Assembly: GCA_900074885.1 (NCBI GenBank)
Contig: FJUW01000063.1
Coordinates: forward strand, 320,957-384,956
Direction: 5' to 3'
Source of the DNA: Rhynchosporium graminicola
Taxonomy: Eukaryota; Ascomycota; Leotiomycetes; Helotiales; Ploettnerulaceae
DNA: 64,000 bases
The notes under the pieces are model-generated. The model was not told the DNA's origin. It did no database searches and worked only from the letters and a program-made list of their open reading frames with translations. Every line of letters starts with the position of its first letter. Position 1 is the stretch's first letter. This document shows, one piece after another, positions 47,343-57,692 of this stretch. The translations under genes were made by a program, and so were the position numbers.

Positions 47343-50300
47343 TCAATCCGATTTCTCATCGAAGTAAGCTGCGAAAGTCTTTTTCTCCAAATCAATATGC
47401 TTGCCGCCTTTCTTATGGTCCTGGCGACGGAAGTAGACTCGTTTAGCCCACTTCCAGGCCTCGACGCCTACGAAGAAAAGAATAGCTTCAGTGAACACAA
47501 TACCCCATTCCCAGCTGATACCCGTGTGCTTGAATACCTTGTGGTTGATAACGGGGATATAAAGAGTGGGGAATATTGTGACAAAGCCGGCGATGACAGC
47601 CCAGAACAGGAATTTGTTCCTCCAGACGTCGATAGCCCATTGAGTGAAGTATCTAGTACTCTTAGGCTGCATGCGGAAGAACGAGCGTCGCATATTAACC
47701 ATTTCCCACGCAAGGAAGAGCGCGAACCAGGTGAGGCAGACGAAAGTCGTTGCTCGGGCTCGGAAGACAGTATCACATTCTTCGGAGTACTGGTCGTTGC
47801 ACCCGTTTCCAAGATTACCATCACCGAATCCGAAGAGTACGAGGGAAAATGCTGAAAGGCAGAGTGCCGCCATCCAGAGCCCATAGACGAGCATATCGAT
47901 CATCACTTCCCAGGTGAAGACGCCGACTTCGATTGGATGAGGTGGTCGCGACATGATGTCTGGCGCTGGGGCTTCGAAGCCGAGTCCCATATCAGGCATG
48001 CCTGGAGTTGTTAGCAGCTTGTTTTACAGGCTATAGAGGCCAATTATCATGTAAGCATACTGACCGGATGTAATCATGATAACCCAAAGGATCTCGACCG
48101 GGGCGAGTGGGAATACGGAAAGTTCGCTTTGATCCTTGAACGCAAGACCGATGAGTAGAGTACAAGCCTGCGCAATATTCTCAGCCAGTAAGTGGAGAAC
48201 AAACTTCTGGATGTTATCAAACATGCGACGCCCTTCTTCCACAGCGTTCAGGATCGAGGCGAAATTGTCGTCAGTAAGTACAATATCGGAGGCATCTTTA
48301 GCCACGTCTGAGCCTGCAAGACCCATGGCAATACCGACATTTGCACGTTTCAAGGATGGGGAGTCGTTGACGCCGTCGCCAGTCATAGCAGCGAATTTGC
48401 CTCGTCGATGCAAAGCTTCGATCATATTTACTTTAGTCGTCGGCGAACATCGGGCGATGACAAGAGGTAGGAGTGGTAGAGCATCGATTTCTTCTTCGGA
48501 AAGCTTGTCGAATTGCCCGGCTGTCATGACCATGGCAGCGGCTTTATCCGCAGAGATAGCAGCCATATCTGACGGCAGGATACCAACTTGGAGTGCAATA
48601 GCTCGAGCGGTGCTCGGATGGTCGCCAGTAAGCATGTGAACAGCGATTCCAGACGCATGACATTCCGAGACTGCACCAGTGGTTTCTGGGCGGGGAGGAT
48701 CATAAAGTCCAACGAGGCCACGGAACACAAGTTCGCACTCAACGGTGCTACGCTCCGGGACCTTGAGTTCATCGACAGGACCTGGAAGTTGCTTGCTGGC
48801 CAGCGCGAGGACTCGAAGTCCTTGACTAGCCAACGCCTCCATGTTCTCAAGGATCTGGCTTTGGATGTCCTCGGAAAGTGCCGTCTCGCCGCCGGGCAGA
48901 ATTATCGAAGAGCAGGATTCGAAGATTCTCTCAACAGCACCCTTGGTGAATACCATGGACTTGTCATTCGATTCGAATATAACGGACATCTTCTTGATGG
49001 TAGAATCAAAGGGATATTCGGCGCGCTGCTTCCAAGTAGCATCATGGCAATCTGAAGTCCAACGAGAGCGGTTCCAGTTGAATCGTGCAGCAAAAACCTG
49101 GATAGCGATATCAGTCGGGTCGCCTCGTGCTTTCCACTCTCCGTCAGTGTTATGTACATTCGCAAGGTTTGCAAGCGCGGCGATAGTGAGGAACGCTTCG
49201 AGGTCATTGTTATCCTTTAGAAGCTTCTCAAATGGAGTGCCTGCTGGGTCTTGCTTCTCATCTTCGCCTTCTTTTCTTGGCTCGATTTCGCTGACGAAAA
49301 TATCACCCAGGGTAGGATCGATTGGGTTGTCAGAGGTTCCAACGGAATACGTGCCCTTGCTAGGAATCCAGGCTTTCTTGACGACCATTTTGCCTTGAGT
49401 CAGCGTTCCCGTTTTGTCCGAGCAAATATCTGCGATTGGATTAGCTGCTGTGCAATCCCCACATGATTGATTGGGTTGAAGCTTACCAGTGACACCACCG
49501 AGTGCTTCAAGCGACTCCAGACTCCTTACCACGACGTTTCTCTTGATCATACGCTTCGTTCCAGCAGCCATCGTAATCGTCAATACCACAATAAGCGACG
49601 CAGGAATCATGGAGAGTCCAGTTGCCACTGCATAAATAATGACCTCCGTGTTGTTGGAAAACTTGTTAGCTCCCAGAACGATAAGAGCACAAATGACAGC
49701 AATCCCTAGGAGTAATAGTGCGAGTTTTGAGAGCTTTCGTTGAAGCGGGGTTCCAACGTTAACACCGAGAAATCGGCCTACGAAATCACCTGCCGTGAGA
49801 CCCCATGCTTGAACATAACGATGTGGCTTTGCAGTTCCATCGGCCTTACGCTTGACGGGTCTTCGCTTGGAGTTTCCTCCTCGAAGAGCTGCTGCAATAG
49901 ATCCAATCTCAGTCGTCATACCTGTAGCGAAGACTATTCCACGACCGCGGCCTTTGGTGACGGTAGAAGAGCTGTATATAACATTCAGACGATCACCAGG
50001 GCCAGTATCGGCATCGAACGTGGCAGCTGCTTCTTTTTGGACGGGGAGAGATTCACCGGTAAGCAGAGCCTCATCGGTCTCGAAGTTCATGGCCTCGACG
50101 AGTCTTATAGGAGTTAGCATAAGAAGTGAGAGAGATGGAATGAAGTACCTGACATCAGCGGGCACAGTGTCGCCCACCTTAACCTCAACCAGATCTCCGA
50201 AAACAAGTTGCGCCGTAGGGACAACCACGTTCTTACCTTCGCGAATGGCATTAGCGGTAGGAGAGGATAGAGAGCGAAGAGAATCCATAGTCTTCTCAGC

Positions 50301-50738
50301 GCTGTACTCCTGGAAGAAGCCAACTGTGATATTCAAGACAATGACGGCGGTGATAACACCACCCTCAATGTAAGAACCGATTCCAAAACTGACCGCCATG
50401 GCCAGAATCAACACCTATAGAATTGGATCAGAAAACCTGTGATCACAATAGGGAAGTGTGGTACGCTTAACTAGAGTCATTGCATTTGCAACCTGGCGGA
50501 GTAGGATCTTAACTGGGTTGACACCTGGGCCATCGTCCAGCTCGTTAGGGCCGTATATTTCAAATCGGGCTTTGGCTTCTGTCTCGGTCAAACCATTGAG
50601 GAGATCAGCTCCAGTCTCAGACGCAAGCTGATCGGCGGTCAAAGTATGGGGGAGACCAGAGAGAGGCTCATTGGCCTGTCCCGATACATGGATCGTAGCA
50701 CCGTCGCCTTTCTCTCTACCCTTGCCATTGCCAGCCAT
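47343..50738 (-). CDS. ENA-type P-type ATPase (sodium/potassium efflux, P-IID)
   Basis: Five exons: 50738-50472, 50414-50149, 50103-49487, 49429-48065 and 48001-47343. They code for 1057 residues, typical for fungal ENA pumps. Introns are 57, 45, 57 and 63 nt. The 45- and second 57-nt introns lack stops, so unspliced frames look open but would insert junk before LVEAMNFETDEALLTGES and before the phosphorylation site. Motifs: TGES about 195, DKTGTLTQG about 388 (phosphorylated Asp), TGDGVND about 733, multiple membrane helices and a C-terminal hydrophobic domain after MITSG. The family exports Na+ or K+ at the plasma membrane at high salt or alkaline pH. LVLILAM and LEALGGVTDICSDKTG junctions support the splicing. 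The gene appears intact. Confidence 0.95.
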
Positions 50739-50750
50739 GGATACTGATTC

Positions 50751-50850
50751 CGTTTGGTTTGGTAGGATACGCTCGACTTGACTTGCTTCGATTATGATCT
50801 GGTTTGACTTGGTTTGATTGGTTTGATTTGGTTTGACTTGGTTTGGTTGA
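50751..50850. repeat. TTTGGT/TTGACT simple repeat in the ENA promoter region
   Basis: Degenerate tandem array of ttggtttga-like units (ggtttggtttgacttggttt and similar) lying directly upstream of the ATPase start codon, on its 5' untranslated side. It may be transcribed as part of the 5' UTR. Confidence 0.85.
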
Positions 50851-50928
50851 AGTATGCGATGTTTGTAGTTTGTGTTGCAAAAGCTGAAAGATTGGCAATA
50901 ACCTTGCAGGCCGATAACGCTGGGGCTG

Positions 50929-50954
50929 AAGTCAGGTGAAGTCAGGTGAAGTCA
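50929..50954. repeat. (gaagtcaggt)n short tandem repeat
   Basis: About two and a half copies of a 10-bp unit, gaagtcaggt, upstream of the ENA gene. Confidence 0.85.
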
Positions 50955-51069
50955 AAGGTAAATTTGTTCTTGACTGCTTGAATAGCAAACGCGACGAGGC
51001 TCTTTTGTTGGTTGTCTTTGGGAAGAGTAGTAGGCTTAGGTAGTCTTTAAGCAACCTCGTCCAGCCCTT

Positions 51070-52263
51070 TCACATCACATCACGTCACCGCCTCTCCTTA
51101 TCCATATCCACTTTGCTCTGCGCCAAGACAAGCCCAGGTATGTAGCGAACCAGCAATGCCAAGCAGAACACTCTCTTGTAAATGTCAGAGACGGTGCACT
51201 TGGAGTGCCAATGTGTGTTTTCTCGCGGGTGACATACCCTACCAAGACACGATTCCTGGGCGAGCATGATTACTAGCCGGTTCCCCTCCAGTTTCGCTCG
51301 GAACAGTAAGCGATGACCAAGTCACTGTGCTCCAGAGCCGCACCGTCTTGTCAGTTGATGGTTCTGCTGATAGGCCTCGAATCAGGTGAGAAGGCTACCG
51401 ATCCGACAAGGCTGTTATGACCCTCGAGCGTCTGCTGCAGCGTGCCAATGAGCGCGATCCGAGATCCTACTTCGTAGGACAGCAACAGCACGTTTCTGAT
51501 GGATCTGACTGAGGACTTTTCGCTCGCCAAAGGTCGTGTCACGACGAAAAGGGATGCCGATCGACGGCTTCGCTGGAGTCTCTGGTTTAGCGCAGGGTCA
51601 GCTTGGACCTGCGGGATTTACCAGGAGGGGCATGGTAAGGAAACTCAGTTTCGACCAGGCCCTTGAATATTCCCCCTTAACGACGGGAGTTCCCATCATC
51701 AAAAGAATCGCGGACGTTATGATGGATTTTATGACGGATTGTTGATAGCAGCTGTTTGCATTAACGTGGTTGGCAGTTATTCAGCCGCAACGATGTGCGG
51801 CTAACTCCCGGTCACATTGACGGCGCTTCTGGGACCGCAGCTCGTTTATCCGTCTCCCCCTATCGTCAGTCTTGCATTTCTAGGACATCCCCAACATGTC
51901 ACTGCGCTTTCCTTCAAGAGCTACAGTCGAACATACATACGCGAGAATGTGCTCATGCCAATACGGCCTTTATTCTGCCATTAATCCGTCGTGCTGTCAA
52001 GGACGTTCTGCAAACCTGGGTTGCCATTCCTCAATCTCGAACACAATAAGAGCATCTGGACTTTGGTCGTATCTGTGAGCACAATAATGTCGTGGTCCGT
52101 CAGAAAGCATTTCTGGTATGAAGTGCGCCGAACGATGCCGAACGGGAGTGAGGAGGAACATATTTGCTATTCCAATCCCTTGCATGCGACATCCCGGCGG
52201 TAACACAAGTCTATCACCATTCCTCTGCAATACCGTGAGGGAGGCCGGTGATACATGTGTTAC
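51070..52263. other. Mostly gene-free, with a WD40 remnant
   Basis: Apart from the WD40 fragment listed below, no frame of this stretch shows a domain. Several 60-85-codon frames overlap on both strands. Confidence 0.4.
51290..51490 (-). pseudogene. WD40-repeat fragment (NLR/HET-E-type gene debris)
   Basis: The - strand reads LQQTLEGHNSLVGSVAFSPD, the start of a WD40 repeat in the form common to fungal NACHT-WD40 (NLR, HET-E/NWD2-like) proteins. After a frame change it reads ADKTVRLWS, the end of the repeat. Only about one repeat is left. Such genes act in non-self recognition; this piece is debris. Confidence 0.6.
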
Positions 52264-52353
52264 CTATATATAGATGCTTATCGCGAGGGAAACTATACCA
52301 GATCCAAGAGATACGGCGAAGAAATTCAATGAATTGCTATCCATTACGTTGAG

Positions 52354-53044
52354 ATGGATTCTGTTCGCAAGGCCCAGACGAGTTTCGATTATTGGCTTAT
52401 TGATGAAATGAACCACTCTGATGAGGTCAATTGGGTCGAGGCTGCGTGGAGACTCGAAGATGTTCCACAGGATGGCGTTGAAGACTGGATGGATTGTGCT
52501 GGATGTGTCGAAGTTAATCTGGAGGTCCACGAGAGTCTCTCCGATCCAGCCGAGTCAGCTCCGGAAATATTGCCAAAGGGGGATAAAAAGCAGGACAATC
52601 TTGTGGCTACACAAGGCGAGTTGCTCTGCTTGGGGACGCAGCTTTATAGAGCACAAAACTGTTGTCAAAGCACTAGTTACAAGGACGGTATCATCGTGGA
52701 AGAGCGAGCGGATATCAGGTACATAGTGTCACTCCTCTGATGGCTCTGGAGAAAATTAACCACTTGCAGATCATTGGTCTCCGGTAAATCATACAAGTGT
52801 AGTCTTGGCTGCAACACTCCAGCCTTTAACTGGCCCAAAGACCTTCGTCGCCATATCAAGGATATCCACGAAACTACGGCGCGGTATCGGATGTGCGGCA
52901 GCAGACTACGAATGCGCCGATTACACAGTCTGTTCTCCTATCAAGCGCAAAGACAATTTCCGTCGGCACCTCCAGAACAAACACAACTTTCAGAGTACTG
53001 ATCTCTTGCACCTTGATTTGGATTCGTTCTTGGTCCAGATGTAA
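52354..53044 (+). pseudogene. C2H2 zinc-finger gene, one frameshift between the two fingers
   Basis: Exon 1 (52354-52718) begins MDSVRKAQTSFDYWLIDEMN and is acidic. A 51-nt intron (52719-52769, gtacat to ttgcag) leads to a C2H2 finger YKCSLGCNTPAFNWPKDLRR and HIKDIH. About 30 bases later the frame breaks near 52890, and the second finger (YECADYTVC, KRKDNFRRHLQNKH) is read one base shifted, ending at 53044. Deleting one base would rejoin them, so a 1-nt insertion (mutation or sequencing error) is the simplest reading. Tandem C2H2 fingers of this fungal type usually bind DNA. The target is unknown. Confidence 0.6.
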
Positions 53045-53627
53045 AGGTCGGCTGAGTAAGGATGGGAAGGGGAAGGACAGTTAAGAGAGGCTGGTACCAA
53101 AGATACAAGGTGTGACAATCTGGTCGTTTGGTTCTATGATGAATGATGAAGCATGCGAGGAAGACTCAATTCGGAGAACGGTACTTACTTACAAGGCCTA
53201 TCCTAATGACCTTTGTACATCCATTCGAACTTAGAGAAGAGCAATGATGGTATGGCTTTAGTAACCTAGATAAAATTGTAAATATGGCCTTCCAAACGTG
53301 TAGCTGCGACGTTTGTGGCTGCGCGGGAGGGTCTGCCGAGCATTCCGCCTTCTCACTTCCTCCGATCAGAGCAAAAAGTGATCTGTGCAAAAGCAATCCC
53401 TCCTTTACCACCCCAGAAAACTTTCATGACCGTCTCGTCTCTTTGATTTCCAACTGCAGTGTCTTATTCTTCAATTTTGCAGATGCTGGCAATCAACCAC
53501 AAGGAGGAACTCGACCTAAAACTGGCCCCCCGCAGAGAGCTCAGCAAGCCCCCCGCCATCCACATGTGATCCCAGCTTCTTCTCCAATCGCAACAGGCCA
53601 TCCTCCTTACCTGTTGGTTCAACCGTA

Positions 53628-53984
53628 ATGTCTGGCGCTGTGCAGCACCCAGATTGCTGCTGCTTCTCGTCCTGCTTTGTCAACACCACCACGGACAACA
53701 GGATGAACAAGGCCAGTCAAACACTCGTACAAGGCGTTCCTCCTGATGTACCGAATTCATACCGTGCCCTTGCAGATCACAGTCATGTCGCTCGATCCAC
53801 TCTCCATCATCGTGCTTGCGGACGACGCTCGATAGAAGAAAAGACCAAGAGCCAACAATACCCCACCCCATGGGAAGAGGATGTCGTCGTTAAATTTATG
53901 CGACAGATGGCCGTCCTTGGACAGCCAATGGGGCTCGATATCTATGCGTTTGAAAGCGCGCCTGTATATCTTAATTGCGTTTGA
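53628..53984 (+). pseudogene. Pogo/Fot-type transposase N-terminal fragment
   Basis: The frame contains NSYRALADHSHVARSTLHHR, ACGRRSIEEKTKSQQYPTPW and EEDVVVKFMRQMAVLGQP. This is the psq/HTH plus CENP-B-type DNA-binding N-terminus of pogo-superfamily transposases. It ends after a few unrelated residues, and no DDE core follows. The sequence is not the same family as the complete Fot1-like element at 42842-45291. This is a truncated insertion remnant. Confidence 0.75.
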
Positions 53985-54056
53985 AGTAGATAGGTTGTTA
54001 CTAACGTGTCCAGCCGATGGGTGATCAAAGAAGTAGTGGTCGACGCAGAGGGCTGT

Positions 54057-54410
54057 TCATAAAGGCGAGCATCCTGATGCGAGCATGCGTGTCGTTGTCG
54101 TGATCTGGAGGCCAAACTCCAAGGGTCTATGATCTTTGAGAAGTGAGCTTCGTCTGCTCGTGGTGGGAGGTGTCTGCGTCGTCCGCGTGGACGCGATGTA
54201 AATTCGATCTTTCTGACCAAGATCGTGCTCGATCTGTATGGGGCTTTGCTCATCAAGGCCAGTAAAATTATTCTTTAGCTGAACAGACGCCCCGTTAGAA
54301 TCTGGTTCTGCTTGGGGTGCGGAGGTGGAAGTTGGCAAGTGCTTCGGCAGTGGAATTTCTTGAACGACTGCTAAAACTTCGTTACAAGCCGCAGGATGAT
54401 GTTTTATGTA
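54057..54410 (-). CDS. Possible exon of an unrecognised gene
   Basis: An open frame on the - strand starts after a plausible acceptor (ctaacatacccag, exon from 54410) and ends at a stop at 54057. It reads HPAACNEVLAVVQEIPLPKH, then a Ser/Thr/Pro-rich part and EHDLGQKDRIYIASTRT. Upstream exons could not be placed. The family is unknown. It could also be a chance frame. Confidence 0.3.
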   Translation of the reverse strand, partial: YIKHHPAACNEVLAVVQEIPLPKHLPTSTSAPQAEPDSNGASVQLKNNFTGLDEQSPIQIEHDLGQKDRIYIASTRTTQTPPTTSRRSSLLKDHRPLEFGLQITTTTRMLASGCSPL

Positions 54411-54619
54411 CTGGGTATGTTAGGGTTCCGTGGCAGGTGGACCAGAGAACTGAACATCAACGGGGCGTTAGGGGAGAACAGAAAGAAACACACGAGCGAT
54501 TCCGAACTTGCTCGGTGTCGGGTTGAATTACATATGCATCTGTATGAAAATGTAACCCTACATTACCTGATTAAACCTTCTTTTGACCTGACAATTGTTC
54601 AAGCTCGGCGTGGCAAATG

Positions 54620-55474
54620 ATGAAGGGTTAACTTTCCAAAAACGCAGCGATGACCTGATCAACTCGAATAGCTGTTGTTGCTAGGTCAAGCTTTCCGAAA
54701 CCAGTTCTGATTTAATGGCACAGAAGATGTGCCCACCGCTTTTACGGATTTAAGGTTTAGGAAGAGACGATTTAATTGGTGGCAGAACGTAAGCGTCTCT
54801 ATGGCTGCACCTCCTTGAATGCGATGGTCATCACTCATAATTGGTGTTTTAAACGAGAAAAGAAACTGCAGAGGTCATCGCTTGCATCCTTGACATTTTG
54901 TTTGGTCGTCCATCATGTATATATGGTCGATAGTGGTATCTCCGATTAAATCGAGAAGATGACTGTACATCACTGACACACTACGCTGGTATCGCTTGCC
55001 CTTTCTTTCACTTTGGTCTCGATGTCATTAGGACCTTTCCATATACTACATCTCTCAAGAGCAGAGACATGCGGCGGAGCTCGTCATACCGGTCTGCCGG
55101 AATGTCCACCTAGTCTGGCAAGATCCACCATGTTCATCATGAACCGGACACATCCCTAGATTGATGTTTGTGCTTAGATTATATAGGTCGTGGAGTGAGC
55201 GGTCAAAACTATTGGGTGCAGAAGCTGAAGTGACGAGCATCATCTGTCGTTGTTGTGACTTATATGGGAGGCCGGACAAAGTCTGCTCGATGCTTGGCAT
55301 GATGGCGTGATCCTTGTTGTCAGGCTCTCGTCCTTATCACAATTACAAAGATGGTGAAGAACAAAGTCTGAAGGCCAGCTCTTCAAAGGCAGAGCTGGAG
55401 TTATACATTGTCTGATCGTTCTCGACTACATGGGTGAGAGATTGTGCAGTGACGAAACCATTGCCTTGAGGTTT
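54620..55474. other. No supported gene
   Basis: Nothing convincing was seen. The - strand frame at 55055-55300 (81 codons) has no domain. Confidence 0.4.
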
Positions 55475-55828
55475 TCACGAATCTATTCCTTTTCTCTCCA
55501 TGAGATCGAAAAGTTTCTCCAGAACAGGCTTACAACGCCCCTTCGGTCCCGCGAATATCTCCAACGACTGAGCCTTTGTCATCGGGCGTCCGCTCTGTAT
55601 CTGCTTAGCCCATACACCTAGCGTTCTATTCAGCTCGCTCCAAGCTTGCTCTGCCGAGTCGCAAAGTCCAGTCATTGCCAATGGTGGTCCGAAGCTTGTC
55701 CCATGGTCCCTCTTAACAACGCATGCAAACGCGACCCAATCTTCGGTCTCAAGGTCGAGGTCGTAATCCCCATCGCCCCAAATGATTTTGCAGTTGCCTT
55801 GGATTCTTTCCCCTTGCGCATCGGTCAT
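55475..55828 (-). CDS. Hypothetical protein, 117 aa
   Basis: ATG-started, normally composed frame with protein-like content: IIWGDGDYDLDLETEDWVAF, LAMTGLCDSAEQAWSELNRT and VLEKLFDLMERKG. The mix of acidic, aromatic and amphipathic stretches and the lack of low complexity favour a real small cytosolic protein. No family was recognised. The opposite-strand frames here have lower quality. Confidence 0.55.
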   Translation of the reverse strand: MTDAQGERIQGNCKIIWGDGDYDLDLETEDWVAFACVVKRDHGTSFGPPLAMTGLCDSAEQAWSELNRTLGVWAKQIQSGRPMTKAQSLEIFAGPKGRCKPVLEKLFDLMERKGIDS

Positions 55829-56560
55829 GGTGAAAGATTAATGAATTGGGCGAGACTTGTAGGTAGAATTGATACAGCCAGCTGTATGAAAACCTGGCGA
55901 TGGAATGAGGGAGGAAAGGGGGGTTGTTATATGGCCATGTCAGCGTTTAGCGTTGTCCTCGGGGGTCGCGAATGCCAATGCTGCCAGTGAGTTCTATCCA
56001 GCCCGATTGACCGCCCCTTGTAGCAACCCATCTTAGTCGCCCTGCATTGGGCCTAGTAAGCCGAGTGTTGATGTGCCAGATGACCTCCATGCATAATGCA
56101 TTACATCGAAATCCCACATGCTCTACAACGAAAGATGTGCGGCTGCAGGAGCCACGTCTCATCTTGCACTCCTACATACGTGACCACGCTTATGCCACAT
56201 TCAATGACACCACTTATTTGTTGTGGAAACTTTTTATCATATCTCGTCTGTGATTCACTTGGCAGCAGCCAAACAGTAGACAAATGGGCGCCACGACAAA
56301 TCTCTCGCAGCCAGATTCTTAGAATCCCGTTTCGGTATCGTCCTCATCTACCAAGCAGGTAGGTTATTCCTTCCCTTTTAGACAAATATGGCAAGACAGT
56401 GATAGGTGGAACCTGCTTCCAATGCTCTCTCGCCTCTGGTACTCATAAATCGTGATCATTCACAACATCATCACCATAATTCCGATCCCAAGACACGTTC
56501 AACAGCAAGTCTAGTCCAACCGCAGATTCTCGACTGGAGACTTCACCTACTCTTAATAAC

Positions 56561-56671
56561 ATGTCTGCTATTAGCTCGAGACTAGTAGTTATAGGCGTTT
56601 ATGGACTTCCGGGATCTAGAAAGACGTTCTTGTTGAAGCTGTTCAGGGACCGTCGTGAAAAAGAAAAATGA
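56561..56671 (+). pseudogene. P-loop NTPase N-terminal fragment, altered Walker A
   Basis: A 36-codon frame reads VVIGVYGLPGSRKTFLLKLF and then stops at TGA. Fungal proteins of a P-loop kinase/HAD-like type begin in this way with GLPGSGKT. Here the second Gly of the loop reads Arg (ggatctagaaag), a change expected to block nucleotide binding, and the rest of the gene is missing. A truncated pseudogene is the best reading. Confidence 0.55.
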
Positions 56672-57311
56672 GCAGCTTCCATAGGAACAGCGCACATTCA
56701 CTCTCAGTTGTCCAGTTCAAATATCAATCAGCAGTGACAGCTTGGCTACCACCACCGTATTGTTTGCACATCTCGTGAGCTTGGTCCAGTCGAACAACAT
56801 ATGCGAGTTGAGCAGGGAATCATACTGCAGGAGTCCAGGTGTATATGACAAGAAGAATGAGTAGTTTGGAAAAGGAATTTTTGCATTCCTCACCCACCCT
56901 CCAGCTTAACATTCTCGCGCCCCGACCATTTTTCATTCCCATTCCCTTCCTAGCCTGCTTCGGCACCTTATGCTGGTGCCTCCTCGATATCCTTTTGGTT
57001 ATTTTTCCTTTCTTAGAGCTTTAAACTTGGTAAATTGCAGAACCTCGGCGTCAGATTTGTTTCTGTTGAGTTTTGACTTCGTCATGGAGGGAAGCACTAG
57101 GATCGTAAAGCGAGCCACCTGGTGAAAGCGCGACCGACAATCCACCCCTTTCACCTTGCTCTAGAATTTCCGACCCGCATTCGTAACAATTCTTTTATGC
57201 CCTCTCATAGCATTTTCCCATTATCCTTCACTTATAAAGTACAAGTTCCTTCACTGAATTCAGTTCGAAGATCATCATTCAATACTCTGCTTGGAAGTTG
57301 AATCCAAGAAC
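56672..57311. other. Intergenic; TATA-like element near 57233
   Basis: No supported gene. The 61-codon frame at 56839-57024 is a hydrophobic low-complexity frame. The end, with ttataaagtac at about 57233, could be the promoter of the ORF starting at 57312. Confidence 0.35.
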
Positions 57312-57692
57312 ATGGGCAATGATATCGAAGCTCGAGTTGAACAAGCATCAACAGGTACTTCTAGCACCTGGAGTCTTGTTATGGCTGACACGATCCGAGA
57401 TAGAGAAGAAGCCTTGCTCCTCGACGAACACTTGAATCTTCTCAGGAAGTCGCCTAGAGAACATACACTTCCAGAATTGAGGGCCACGCCTATATTTGTT
57501 ATGCCGATACTAAGATACGCTGAAACACTTCTGGCTCCAAGCGACCTACAGCCATTTCCTCAACACGGCCTGTTAGGGGGACTTGCCAATGTGCTGAAGG
57601 TCCAGGAAGAGACCGGCAGGAAGTTATATACTGACTCTACATCCAAGGCTGCCATGACAAAGCGTTCACTGTCTGTTAGACGAATAATCTGA
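57312..57692 (+). CDS. Hypothetical protein, 126 aa
   Basis: ATG-started frame (the upstream in-frame TTG was not chosen) with a TATA-like box 70-80 bp upstream. It reads MGNDIEARVEQASTG, then EALLLDEHLNLLRKSPREH, FVMPILRYAETLLAPSDL and GGLANVLKVQEETGRKLYTD. The content is balanced and not low-complexity, which argues for a real protein or the first exon of a truncated gene. The family was not recognised. Confidence 0.5.
   Translation: MGNDIEARVEQASTGTSSTWSLVMADTIRDREEALLLDEHLNLLRKSPREHTLPELRATPIFVMPILRYAETLLAPSDLQPFPQHGLLGGLANVLKVQEETGRKLYTDSTSKAAMTKRSLSVRRII

Noticed and set aside
48841..49398. 185-codon frame on the + strand
   Set aside because: Antisense to the ENA ATPase; no independent evidence.
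53284..53628. 114-codon ATG-started frame, Cys- and Pro-rich
   Set aside because: No domain, overlaps antisense frames, and abuts the pogo fragment; insufficient support for a gene.
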